Of a DNA stretch of 43,978 bases, positions 1-7,848 are shown piece after piece. The notes beneath the pieces are model-generated. The model made no database searches, had not been told where the DNA came from, and saw only the letters and a program-made list of their open reading frames with translations. Numbering within the stretch: position 1 is the first letter of the stretch; each line of letters starts with the position of its first letter. Origin of the DNA: Saprospiraceae bacterium UBA2365 (GTDB taxonomy: Bacteria; Bacteroidota; Bacteroidia; Chitinophagales; Saprospiraceae); contig DDTL01000140.1 of NCBI GenBank assembly GCA_002344345.1, forward strand, positions 8,488-52,465, given 5' to 3'. The translations under genes were made by a program, and so were the position numbers.

Positions 1-97
1 CTTTCATCCTTTAGGATCGAGGCAAAAAAGTGAGAAAATCCTGCTTATCTGCAGAATTAACTTTAACCCTTGATTCGCATTATTAACGCAAGGTTTC

Positions 98-135
98 TTG
101 TAAAAATTCAATCAATCCGCATTGATTTCTTACAA
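98..135. repeat. Imperfect hairpin (nested inverted repeat)
   Basis: An outer pair TTGTAA/TTACAA encloses an inner pair AATCAAT/ATTGATT around a 4-base CCGC loop. The two stems are separated by unequal bulges (6 and 2 bases). No T-run follows, so it does not look like an intrinsic terminator. Its role is unknown; it could belong to the end of a gene or RNA outside the window. Confidence 0.4.
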
Positions 136-162
136 CACATGAAACAGAAGGAAATTTAGTTT

Positions 163-389
163 AACTTTGAGTCTACACCGAAAAGTCTTATTTGTTGATT
201 TTCAATCGTTTTTTGCCCCGATCTACTGACGTCATTGAACAGCACTAAAATAAGGGTAAACGATAGAAAATCAACAAATTAAAATTCGTCTTTTAAACGT
301 GTACTGACTTAAAACGTCAGTGCCTGTACTGACTGAAAACGTCAATGGGGATTTATAGGGCAAAGACTTTTCGGAGAAGACTCAACTTT
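163..389. mobile_element. MITE-like non-coding element, copy 1
   Basis: The core (168-384, 217 bases) has terminal inverted repeats of about 22 bases that agree at 20 positions: TGAGTCT.C.CCGAAAAGTC at the left and its reverse complement at the right. The direct repeat AACTTT flanks it at 163-168 and 384-389, overlapping the outermost base of each inverted repeat, as expected of a target-site duplication. A second inverted pair lies inside (191-211 against 258-278, 20 of 21 matching), followed by two 25-base tandem units at 301-350. It has no ORF. A related copy in reverse orientation lies at 24984-25159. What is seen is the repeat structure; that a transposase elsewhere moves it is inference. 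Confidence 0.72.
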
Positions 390-1420
390 TTATTTTCACC
401 TGGTTTGTTTTGAGGTTATAGCTCCATCAGAGTATGAACAATGATACTTTAAATTAACTGCTTTCAGAAAAAATTATAACATTAGGCGCTTGGGAACCAA
501 AACTAACCATCATGTTGTTCGTTTCAGATGTTGGTTAAAAGTAGTTATTTCGGTAGGAAGATATTAATTCTGATAGCCTTTTAATCTCCTGGGATTGAGC
601 GAGTCCATTGAGCAAAAGACACCTGATTTGTTCTGAATTATGCAGTTTTAACCCTTATTATAAATCATTAGCTAACAGACCTAAGACTAAAAGACTATTG
701 AGCAAAACAATTACGGTATAACCAAAATTCTGTTCTGATTTCCCTCAAAAAGACTTTTTTTGGAGCTTATTTCACAAAAACGTAGTGTCATAAATAATGA
801 ATTCGTGTATTTTTTTGGCAGAAGGTTTAAGAAAATTGATGAAGTATTGATGCCGTACTGAATATTGAACTCCGTAACTTATATATCCAATGGGGCGAAC
901 CATTTCGGGAAAGCAAAAGGTGAACGATGGATGATTTTAGATGTATCGGACTTCTTAAATCAATTTCCTCTTTGGTTCCGGCTCATCCAGGTCAGGTAAA
1001 TATTTTAGCGATCAGTTTGATTCATATCGACAATCTGTTTGAAGGAAAAATAATAAAATCGGATCAAAATGAGCAATTGAGCATGTTTGGAAAGAACCTT
1101 TTTTTCCTCCTTTTGCCCGGGAACATTCAGCTTTTTTCATTCTAAGATAAAGGTTTGAAAGTCAGAATATTGGTTCTTATATATTTTCTTTATGATAAAT
1201 TAACCTGAACGATCACAAAATTTGAGGAAATTAGGGGTCATATATTAAATTATCCTTTCTCTTTCTAAACATGAATAATTTTCACTTTATATCGTCTATT
1301 TTCCTGCATGTGCATCGAGGTTTCAATTTGGATGTGTTTTTTCAGAAAAACCTTCAGGATGGTGTAATTAATTTAATCAGAGCGATTTTTATACTGTTTT
1401 AATATAATTTCCAATTGAAT
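390..1420. other. Gene-poor stretch upstream of rpsF
   Basis: No reading frame here looks like a real protein. The longest forward frame (927-1145, 72 codons) has no recognisable motif, no promoter-like box just upstream, and stops in all neighbouring frames. A short direct repeat, ATTGAGCAAAA, occurs near 607 and 699. The stretch may contain a decayed gene, but I could not identify one. Confidence 0.5.
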
Positions 1421-1452
1421 TTTAGGATAATATAAAATTAGTGATATCTTTG
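1421..1452 (+). promoter_or_regulatory. Promoter of rpsF
   Basis: TATCTTTG at 1445-1452 fits the Bacteroidota -7 box TAnnTTTG. The -33 region is poor (TTTAGG, about 19 bases upstream). The expected transcript start lies near 1459, leaving a short T-rich leader of about 35 bases before the rpsF ATG. The sequence after the box, GCACTCC then a T-run, recurs at infA. Confidence 0.6.
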
Positions 1453-1493
1453 CACTCCGATTTTTTTAACTATTTAAATTTTTTTTAACTACA

Positions 1494-1919
1494 ATGCGAC
1501 AATACGAAGTAACTTTCATCGTCGATCCCGTTCTGTCAGGCGATGAAATAAAAGAGACAGCTCAGACGTATGTCGATCTTATTACCAATGAGAAAAATAA
1601 GATTGTGCATTTGGATGAGATGGGTTTGCGTCAATTGGCATACCCGATTAACAAGAGATCTTCAGGAGTCTATTACTGTGTGGAATTTGTGAATGAAAGT
1701 GGCGATTTTATCCCAAAACTTGAACTTGCGCTGAAAAGGGATGAACGTATCATGCGTTTTTTGACTGTGAAACTGGACAAGTACGGAGTTAAGTACAATG
1801 AGGACAAGAGAAATGGCCTTATTGGAAAGAAAAGGACAATTGTGGAGCCCACTGCTCCAGTCAGGAATGCTGCAGGATACAAGGATGAAGAAGTGGTTGC
1901 GATAAAAGAAGAAGAATAA
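1494..1919 (+). CDS. rpsF: 30S ribosomal protein bS6
   Basis: bS6 is a platform protein of the small subunit that binds 16S rRNA as a pair with bS18. The start MRQYEVTFIVDP and the later KLDKYGVKYN region are typical of the family. At 141 residues it is slightly longer than the E. coli protein, with an acidic C-terminal tail ending EEVVAIKEEE. It heads a cluster in which rpsR follows after 21 bases. In Flavobacterium, bS6, bS18 and bS21 are reported to form the pocket that hides the anti-Shine-Dalgarno end of 16S rRNA, which agrees with the leaders seen here. The ATG lies about 40 bases after the -7 box. Confidence 0.95.
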   Translation: MRQYEVTFIVDPVLSGDEIKETAQTYVDLITNEKNKIVHLDEMGLRQLAYPINKRSSGVYYCVEFVNESGDFIPKLELALKRDERIMRFLTVKLDKYGVKYNEDKRNGLIGKKRTIVEPTAPVRNAAGYKDEEVVAIKEEE

Positions 1920-1940
1920 TCCACATGAAAATTTAAAATT

Positions 1941-2207
1941 ATGGCAAGTAGAGAAGATATTAAGTTTTTAAAGAATCCTAATTTGGGAGACGTCAGAAAG
2001 AAATACTGTCGTTTTAAGAAATTTGGAATCAAACACATTGATTATAAAGATGCAGAATTTCTTACTCAATTCGTAAATCCTCAGGGGAAAATATTGCCAA
2101 GGAGAATTACAGGAAATTCATTGAAGTATCAGAAGCGGGTAGCTTTCGCCATCAAAAGAGCAAGGCATTTGGCTATTTTACCATATGTCACGGATTATTT
2201 GAAGTAA
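1941..2207 (+). CDS. rpsR: 30S ribosomal protein bS18
   Basis: bS18 pairs with bS6 on the 30S platform. The diagnostic core GKILPRRITGNSLKYQKR, followed by AIKRARHLAILPYV, is present near the C-terminus. At 88 residues its length is normal. Its N-terminal part has a single Cys at about residue 23 and no zinc-binding set. It sits between rpsF and rplI with short gaps, the same trio found in most bacteria. The ATG at the first base is the only sensible start and has no Shine-Dalgarno sequence before it. Confidence 0.95.
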   Translation: MASREDIKFLKNPNLGDVRKKYCRFKKFGIKHIDYKDAEFLTQFVNPQGKILPRRITGNSLKYQKRVAFAIKRARHLAILPYVTDYLK

Positions 2208-2239
2208 TAGTATTGTTAAACAGGTAAAATCAAGTAAAA

Positions 2240-2686
2240 ATGGAGATCATATTATTACAGGATATCGAGAATGTTGGCGATAAGCATGAAATTGTAAAAG
2301 TTAAAGATGGATTTGGAAGGAACTTTCTTATTCCCCAAAAATTTGCCATCATTGCCAATAAAACCAACAGGAATAAACTGGGACAACTGCAAAGGATCGA
2401 GCAGGCAAAAGAAGATGCATTGCTGGAAGTATACAGAGTGATCGCTCAGAAACTGGAAAATGAAACTGTGAAAATAGGTGCGAAAGCCGGAACTACCGAT
2501 AAAATTTTTGGTAGTGTGACCAATGTACAGTTGGCTAACGCGCTGAAAGAACAGTTTGATGTAGATGTTGACAGGAAGAAAATCATTTTGGACGAAGAGG
2601 TGAAGACACTGGGAGCACATTCTGCGCAATTGAAATTGCATCCGCAAGTGCATGTGAAATTGAATTTTGAAGTCATCAAGGAGTAA
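2240..2686 (+). CDS. rplI: 50S ribosomal protein bL9
   Basis: bL9 is the elongated protein at the base of the L1 stalk. The N-terminal domain begins MEIILLQDIENVGDKHEIV and continues GFGRNFLIP, the family signature. A lysine- and glutamate-rich connecting helix leads to the C-terminal domain, which ends HPQVHVKLNFEVIKE. At 148 residues it matches E. coli L9. It is the last gene of the rpsF trio; 64 bases separate it from rpsL, and no terminator is visible in that gap, so transcription probably continues into the str genes. Confidence 0.95.
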   Translation: MEIILLQDIENVGDKHEIVKVKDGFGRNFLIPQKFAIIANKTNRNKLGQLQRIEQAKEDALLEVYRVIAQKLENETVKIGAKAGTTDKIFGSVTNVQLANALKEQFDVDVDRKKIILDEEVKTLGAHSAQLKLHPQVHVKLNFEVIKE

Positions 2687-2750
2687 TGCCTGAGTAAAGG
2701 GTGAATTCACTCTGAATTTTTTTATTGAATAATTCTTTAATCATTATAAT

Positions 2751-3122
2751 ATGCCAACTATAAATCAATTAGTTCGGAAAGGAAGAAAGATCATCGAGGT
2801 CAAAAGCAAATCTAAAGCACTGAAAGGCAATCCCCAAAAACGAGGAGTTTGCACCAGGGTTTATACCACTACACCAAAGAAACCTAACTCTGCTTTGAGG
2901 AAAGTTGCCAAAGTTAGATTGACAAACGGGTTCGAAGTTATTTGTTATATTCCCGGTGAAGGGCACAACCTGCAGGAGCACTCAATTGTGCTGGTAAGAG
3001 GAGGAAGGGTGAAGGATCTTCCCGGTGTAAGATATACGATTGTGAGAGGTGCATTGGATACAGCAGGAGTCAACGGAAGACTTCAAAGCCGGTCCAAGTA
3101 CGGAACAAAAAGACCTAAATAA
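2751..3122 (+). CDS. rpsL: 30S ribosomal protein uS12
   Basis: uS12 lines the decoding centre and controls accuracy. The highly conserved stretches TTTPKKPNSALRKVAKVRL and GRVKDLPGVRY are intact. The lysines at the positions where streptomycin-resistance changes arise in other bacteria (the PKKPNSA lysine and the RVKDLPG lysine) are the wild-type residues. Length is 123 residues, as usual. The next gene, rpsG, starts 27 bases downstream, the standard str-operon order. Unusually, rplI rather than rpoC lies immediately upstream. Confidence 0.97.
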   Translation: MPTINQLVRKGRKIIEVKSKSKALKGNPQKRGVCTRVYTTTPKKPNSALRKVAKVRLTNGFEVICYIPGEGHNLQEHSIVLVRGGRVKDLPGVRYTIVRGALDTAGVNGRLQSRSKYGTKRPK

Positions 3123-3149
3123 TTTAATATTATATATTTATAAAGAGAC

Positions 3150-3617
3150 ATGAGAAAGAGAAAACCTAAACAAAGGATTATTACACCAGACCCAAGATTT
3201 GGTGATGTTATGGTTACAAAATTCGTGAACAACATGATGTTGGAAGGAAAGAAGAGTACGAATTTTGCAAATTTCTATGATGCTATGGATATCATTCAGG
3301 AAAAAACCGGTGAAAATCCACATGAGGTATGGAAAAAAGCGCTCAACATGGCTATGCCTGCCGTTGAAGTGAGAAGTAAAAGGATTGGAGGTGCAACTTT
3401 CCAGATACCAACAGAGATTTATGCCAGCAGAAAAATTTCAAATGGTATGAAATGGTTGATCAGATTTGCCAGAGCGAGAAGTGGAAAAAGCATGGCTGAA
3501 AAACTTGCTGCTGAACTGATGGCCGCTGCAAAAGGTGAAGGAGCTGCTGTCAAAAAGAAAGAAGATACACACAGAATGGCTGAAGCCAACAGAGCATTTG
3601 CTCATTTCAAAGCATAA
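3150..3617 (+). CDS. rpsG: 30S ribosomal protein uS7
   Basis: uS7 starts assembly of the 30S head and touches the E-site tRNA. It begins MRKRKPKQRIITPDPRFGD and contains VTKFVNNMMLEGKKS and the C-terminal EDTHRMAEANRAFAHFKA, all typical. Its 155 residues match the short bacterial form. It lies between rpsL and fusA with short gaps, in the conserved str order. No Shine-Dalgarno sequence is present; the leader is AT-rich. Confidence 0.97.
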   Translation: MRKRKPKQRIITPDPRFGDVMVTKFVNNMMLEGKKSTNFANFYDAMDIIQEKTGENPHEVWKKALNMAMPAVEVRSKRIGGATFQIPTEIYASRKISNGMKWLIRFARARSGKSMAEKLAAELMAAAKGEGAAVKKKEDTHRMAEANRAFAHFKA

Positions 3618-3643
3618 TTTCAGATAAAGATTGAATTTTTAAA

Positions 3644-5785
3644 ATGGCAAAGAATAGAGATCTATCATTTACCAGAAATATTGGTATTGCGGCACATATT
3701 GATGCCGGCAAAACCACAACCACCGAAAGGGTACTGTATTATACAGGGTTAAGTCATAAGATAGGGGAGGTTCATGACGGAGCCGCTACTATGGACTGGA
3801 TGGAACAGGAGCAGGAAAGAGGTATAACCATTACTTCTGCTGCCACCAGGACAAAGTGGAAATGGCAGAATAATGAATTTACGATTAATATTATTGACAC
3901 TCCCGGACACGTTGACTTCACAGTTGAAGTTGAAAGATCATTAAGGGTGCTTGACGGAACTGTTGCATTATTTTGTGCTGTATCAGGTGTTGAACCACAA
4001 TCTGAAACCGTTTGGCGTCAGGCAGACCGTTATAAAGTACCCAGAATTGCCTTTGTCAATAAAATGGACAGGACTGGGGCAAATTTTTTCAAGGTTGTGG
4101 AAGATATTCGAACAAAGCTTGGAGCCAATGCGATTCCTTTGCAAATTCCCATTGGTGCAGAGACCAGTTTCAGAGGAGTTGTTGACCTGATCACTAACCA
4201 GGCAATCGTATGGAATGAAGATGACAAAGGAATGACTTATGATGTTATTGAAATTCCTGAGGATCTGAAAGAGGTAGTTGAAGAATACAGAGGGAAAATG
4301 GTTGAAGCAGTTGCGGAAGTAGATGATACATTACTGGAAAAATACTTTGAAGATCCGAACTCGATCACAGAAGATGAATTGAGAAAAGTCATTCGTGAAG
4401 CAGTGATAGGGATGTTGATCACACCTGTAATGGCTGGATCTGCTTTCAAAAATAAAGGTGTTCAGGCATTGCTTGATGCTGTCTGTGCGTACCTGCCATC
4501 TCCTGTAGATGTGGAAGGTATCGAAGGGATCAATCCAAAAACGGATGCTGTTGAATACAGAAAACCATCCTCAGATGAACCTTTTGCTGCGCTTGCATTC
4601 AAAATTGCCACTGATCCATTTGTTGGAAGACTTGCTTTTATCAGGGTATATTCAGGTAGTCTGGATGCAGGTTCGTATATTTTGAACACGAGATCTGGCT
4701 CGAAAGAGCGAATTTCGAGGATTTTCCAGATGCATGCCGATAAGCAAAACCCGATTGAAAGCGTTGAAGCAGGAGATATCGCAGCAGTTGTTGGTTTTAA
4801 AGATATCCGAACGGGTGATACTTTATGCATAGAAAACAAACCAATCATTCTGGAAAGCATGGTTTTTCCGATACCTGTTATCAGCATTGCCATTGAACCA
4901 AAAACACAAAAAGATTTGGATAAATTGGGGATGTCTCTGGCCAAACTGGCTGAGGAAGACCCTACTTTTAAGGTCTCTTTTGATGAAAACACGAATCAGA
5001 CAGTGATCAGTGGAATGGGTGAACTTCACCTGGAAATCATTGTTGACCGCTTAAGAAGAGAATTTAAGGTAGAGTGCAATCAGGGAGCACCGCAGGTCAA
5101 TTATAAAGAGGCACTGACAGCTACGATTGATCATACAGAAAGATTGAAAAAACAGAGTGGTGGATCCGGATTGTTTGCACAGATTTCTTTTGAAATCGGG
5201 CCTGCTGATCAATCATTCCTCGAAAGCGATGACTTCAAGGATGGTAAAAAAAGATTACAGTTCGTGAATGATATTTTTGGAGGATCTATTCCAAAAGAAT
5301 TAGTGCCTCCTACTGAGAAAGGATTTGCGTCTATGATGGATAATGGGGTGCTTGCCGGTTACAAGCTGGACAGTATGAAGGTCAGGATTTATGATGGCCG
5401 AACCCACCCCGTTGACTCAAAGCCAATTGCTTTTGAACTTTGTGCAAAAGAAGGTTTCCGGGCTGCTGCTGCAAAATGTAATCCTCAATTGCTCGAGCCG
5501 ATCATGAAGCTCAAAGTTGTTACTCCGGAAGAATACGTAGGACCGGTCATTGGGGATCTCAACAGAAGAAGAGGATTACCTAAGGGTCAGGAAACCGGAC
5601 CCGGAGGTATCGTGAATGTTGACGTGGATGTTCCGCTTTCTGAGATGTTTGGTTATGTTACCCAATTGCGTACTTTGTCCTCTGGAAGGGCTAGTAGTAC
5701 TATGGAATTTTCACATTATGCGCCAGTTCCTGCAAATATTGCCAAAGATGTCATCGATAAAGCAAAAGGTACATTAAAAGTTTAA
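3644..5785 (+). CDS. fusA: Elongation factor G
   Basis: EF-G is the GTPase that moves tRNAs and mRNA through the ribosome. All G motifs are present: AHIDAGKT at residues 17-24, RGITI in switch II, DTPGH near residue 85 and NKMD near 139. Domains II to V follow, with the domain IV/V region RRGLPKGQETGPGGIVNVDV towards the end. At 713 residues it is full length. It follows rpsG by 26 bases. A promoter for rpsJ lies just after its stop, so the str and S10 groups can be transcribed together or separately. Many Bacteroidota also carry a second EF-G elsewhere. Confidence 0.97.
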   Translation: MAKNRDLSFTRNIGIAAHIDAGKTTTTERVLYYTGLSHKIGEVHDGAATMDWMEQEQERGITITSAATRTKWKWQNNEFTINIIDTPGHVDFTVEVERSLRVLDGTVALFCAVSGVEPQSETVWRQADRYKVPRIAFVNKMDRTGANFFKVVEDIRTKLGANAIPLQIPIGAETSFRGVVDLITNQAIVWNEDDKGMTYDVIEIPEDLKEVVEEYRGKMVEAVAEVDDTLLEKYFEDPNSITEDELRKVIREAVIGMLITPVMAGSAFKNKGVQALLDAVCAYLPSPVDVEGIEGINPKTDAVEYRKPSSDEPFAALAFKIATDPFVGRLAFIRVYSGSLDAGSYILNTRSGSKERISRIFQMHADKQNPIESVEAGDIAAVVGFKDIRTGDTLCIENKPIILESMVFPIPVISIAIEPKTQKDLDKLGMSLAKLAEEDPTFKVSFDENTNQTVISGMGELHLEIIVDRLRREFKVECNQGAPQVNYKEALTATIDHTERLKKQSGGSGLFAQISFEIGPADQSFLESDDFKDGKKRLQFVNDIFGGSIPKELVPPTEKGFASMMDNGVLAGYKLDSMKVRIYDGRTHPVDSKPIAFELCAKEGFRAAAAKCNPQLLEPIMKLKVVTPEEYVGPVIGDLNRRRGLPKGQETGPGGIVNVDVDVPLSEMFGYVTQLRTLSSGRASSTMEFSHYAPVPANIAKDVIDKAKGTLKV

Positions 5786-5791
5786 GAATTA

Positions 5792-5822
5792 TTTTGTAGA
5801 TTAAAAATAAGTCGTATCTTTG
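5792..5822 (+). promoter_or_regulatory. Internal promoter upstream of rpsJ
   Basis: TTTTG at 5792-5796 and TATCTTTG at 5815-5822 are 18 bases apart, close to the Bacteroidota -33/-7 arrangement. The predicted start near 5829 would give a leader of about 30 bases for rpsJ. The box context CGTATCTTTGC is the same as at eno. No terminator separates fusA from this promoter, so it probably adds to read-through from upstream. Confidence 0.65.
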
Positions 5823-5857
5823 CGGCCTGTTAAAAATTAAGTGAATTTTTTAAGGAT

Positions 5858-6166
5858 ATGAATCAAAAGATTAGGATAAAACTCCGTTCATACGATCACA
5901 GTCTGGTTGATAAATCAACGGAGAAAATCGTGAAAACAGTTCGCAATAGCGGAGCTGTTGTAATGGGTCCGATTCCGCTGCCTACGAAAAAAGAAATATT
6001 TACAGTTTTGCGTTCTCCGCACGTAAATAAGAAGTCTCGTGAGCAGTTTCAGTTGCGAACCCACAAGCGATTGATTGAGATATATACACCAACCCAGAAA
6101 ACTGTGGATGCTTTGTCCAAATTGGAGCTTCCCAGTGGTGTAGATATCCAGGTTAAATTGACATAA
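5858..6166 (+). CDS. rpsJ: 30S ribosomal protein uS10
   Basis: uS10 belongs to the 30S head and, in many bacteria, also acts as NusE in antitermination complexes. The core KIRIKLRSYDHSLVDKSTEKIV and the later VMGPIPLPTKKEIFTVLRSP and HVNKKSREQF stretches are diagnostic. Length is 102 residues, as usual. It heads the S10 gene group with its own promoter about 35 bases upstream. The gap to rplC is 84 bases from its stop to the preferred rplC start. Confidence 0.97.
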   Translation: MNQKIRIKLRSYDHSLVDKSTEKIVKTVRNSGAVVMGPIPLPTKKEIFTVLRSPHVNKKSREQFQLRTHKRLIEIYTPTQKTVDALSKLELPSGVDIQVKLT

Positions 6167-6250
6167 TTTAATTTTTTGAAGAGACTTTAGATACGGCATT
6201 CTATCAATTGTAGGTAATGAATGCTGGTTATCTTTATCAAATATAAAGTC

Positions 6251-6874
6251 ATGGATGGAATATTAGGAAAAAAAATTGGTATGACTAGTGTTTATGACAA
6301 CACTGGTAAAAACATTGCTGTCACCGTGGTGGAGGTCGCTCCAAACGTTGTAACTCAGGTGAAATCTGCCGAAAGCGATGGCTATGAAGCTATCCAAATG
6401 GCCACCGAAGAGGCAAAGGTGAAGAATACCTCGAAAGCTTTGCTGGGACATTTCAATAATGCCAACACGACTCCTAAGAAGAAAGTGGTTGAATTCAAAA
6501 AAACCACTTATGAAAGAACTTTGGGAGAAGTAGTCAGGATTGAAGATGTTTTTGAAGAAGGTGACCGGATTGCTGCCATTGGAACTTCAAAAGGTAAAGG
6601 TTTTCAGGGGGTTGTTAAAAGGCATAATTTTAATGGTGTTGGTCAGGGTACACATGGTCAGCATAACAGGTTAAGAGCGCCTGGATCAATTGGAGCCTCA
6701 TCTTATCCTTCTAAAGTTGTTAAAGGTATGCGTATGGCTGGACGCATGGGCGGAGATCGTGTCAAAATGAAAAACCTGAGTGTGGTTAAGATTTTCCCGG
6801 AACAGAACATCATGCTAATCAAAGGTGCAGTTCCTGGCCATAAAGGTTCTTTTATTATAATTGAAAAATTGTAA
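6251..6874 (+). CDS. rplC: 50S ribosomal protein uL3
   Basis: uL3 reaches the peptidyl transferase centre with its long loop. I place the start at the ATG giving MDGILGKKIGMTSVYDN, the canonical uL3 N-terminus. An in-frame start 30 bases upstream would add the unrelated residues MLVIFIKYKV. The central GFQGVVKRHNFNGVGQGTHG and the RMAGRMGGDRV segment are conserved. The result is 207 residues, normal for the family. rplD follows after 6 bases. Confidence 0.95.
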   Translation: MDGILGKKIGMTSVYDNTGKNIAVTVVEVAPNVVTQVKSAESDGYEAIQMATEEAKVKNTSKALLGHFNNANTTPKKKVVEFKKTTYERTLGEVVRIEDVFEEGDRIAAIGTSKGKGFQGVVKRHNFNGVGQGTHGQHNRLRAPGSIGASSYPSKVVKGMRMAGRMGGDRVKMKNLSVVKIFPEQNIMLIKGAVPGHKGSFIIIEKL

Positions 6875-6880
6875 ACAGCT

Positions 6881-7507
6881 ATGAAAGTTAATGTGATTGA
6901 TATAAAAGGTCAGGACACAGGAAGGACTATTGAGTTGCCTGATGAAATGTTTGGTATCGAGCCTAATGAGCATGCAATGTACCTGGCTGCAAAACAGTTT
7001 CTCGCCCATGGTCGTCAGGGAACTGCAAAATCTAAGGAAAGGTGGGAGATTTCACTTTCAACCAGGAAAATTAAACGTCAAAAGGGTACCGGTACAGCTC
7101 GTGCAGGATCTTTGAAAAGTCCTTTGTTCAGAGGTGGTGGCAGAGTTTTCGGACCACAACCAAGAGATTACAATATTAAGTTGAACAAAAAACTTAAATC
7201 CCTTGCCAGGGCTTCAGCTTTATCATCCAAAGCTGCTGACGGTAATGTCATAGTAATTGAAGATTTTTCATTTGATAAGCCACACACTAAGTCTTATGTT
7301 GATATTTTGAAGAGTCTCAATATTGGTAGTAAAAGATCATTGCACGTGATCCGGGACTATGATAAAACTATGCTTTTGTCAATGCGAAATGTTCAGAGAG
7401 CAGAACTGGCAGTAGTGAATGATTTGAATACTTATCAGATTCTCAAAGCGGGAAAATTGATTTTCTCTGAAGGGGCTATTGATAAAATTCGTACCTTATT
7501 CGTATAA
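6881..7507 (+). CDS. rplD: 50S ribosomal protein uL4
   Basis: uL4 lines the exit tunnel with its extended loop. The loop signature RQKGTGTARAGSLKSPLFRGGG and the following FGPQPRDYNIKLNKK are clear, and AKSKERWEIS precedes them. At 208 residues it is full length. In E. coli this protein represses its own S10 operon through the leader; the leader here is too short to show that structure, so such control is not supported. rplW follows after 18 bases. Confidence 0.96.
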   Translation: MKVNVIDIKGQDTGRTIELPDEMFGIEPNEHAMYLAAKQFLAHGRQGTAKSKERWEISLSTRKIKRQKGTGTARAGSLKSPLFRGGGRVFGPQPRDYNIKLNKKLKSLARASALSSKAADGNVIVIEDFSFDKPHTKSYVDILKSLNIGSKRSLHVIRDYDKTMLLSMRNVQRAELAVVNDLNTYQILKAGKLIFSEGAIDKIRTLFV

Positions 7508-7525
7508 TATTTTAATGATATAGCT

Positions 7526-7822
7526 ATGGCTAAGCAAATACTTATCAAACCAATCATAACTGAAAAAGCTGAAACCCTTTCTGAAAAAAGGAATCAATAT
7601 AGCTTTAAAGTTGATAAGGAATCAAACAAAGTGGAGATTGCAAAAGCAGTTGAATCAATGTTTAACGTGAATGTAGTTTCGGTTAATACCGTCATTACAC
7701 CGGGAAAGATAAAAATTAAAGGTACCAGGTCTGGTTACAGAAAAGGAGTTTTGGCTCCTTATAAAAAAGCGATTGTAACTGTTGAAGCCGGGCAAAAAAT
7801 CGATCTGTACGCAGACATTTAA
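7526..7822 (+). CDS. rplW: 50S ribosomal protein uL23
   Basis: uL23 sits at the tunnel exit and is the docking site for trigger factor and SRP. The sequence begins MAKQILIKPIITEKAETLSE and includes NQYSFKVDKESNKVEIAKAV and MFNVNVVSVNTV, all typical. Length is 98 residues. It lies between rplD and rplB as in the usual S10 order, without a visible Shine-Dalgarno sequence. Confidence 0.95.
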   Translation: MAKQILIKPIITEKAETLSEKRNQYSFKVDKESNKVEIAKAVESMFNVNVVSVNTVITPGKIKIKGTRSGYRKGVLAPYKKAIVTVEAGQKIDLYADI

Positions 7823-7848
7823 TTTGAAAAACTATAAATTTTCAGACA

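Noticed and set aside
927..1145. 72-codon forward frame
   Set aside because: No motif, no promoter box near it, low-complexity end (FFLLLPGNIQLFSF); likely chance.
1453..1493. S6:S18-binding regulatory RNA before rpsF
   Set aside because: The leader is about 35 T-rich bases, with no stem or CCG bulge to form the known motif.
1673..2038. Antisense frames across the ribosomal genes (several of 60-150 codons)
   Set aside because: They are shadows created by codon use of the real genes; none has a motif.
6221..6250. Ten-residue N-terminal addition to uL3
   Set aside because: MLVIFIKYKV is unlike any uL3; MDGILGKKIGMT is the family start.
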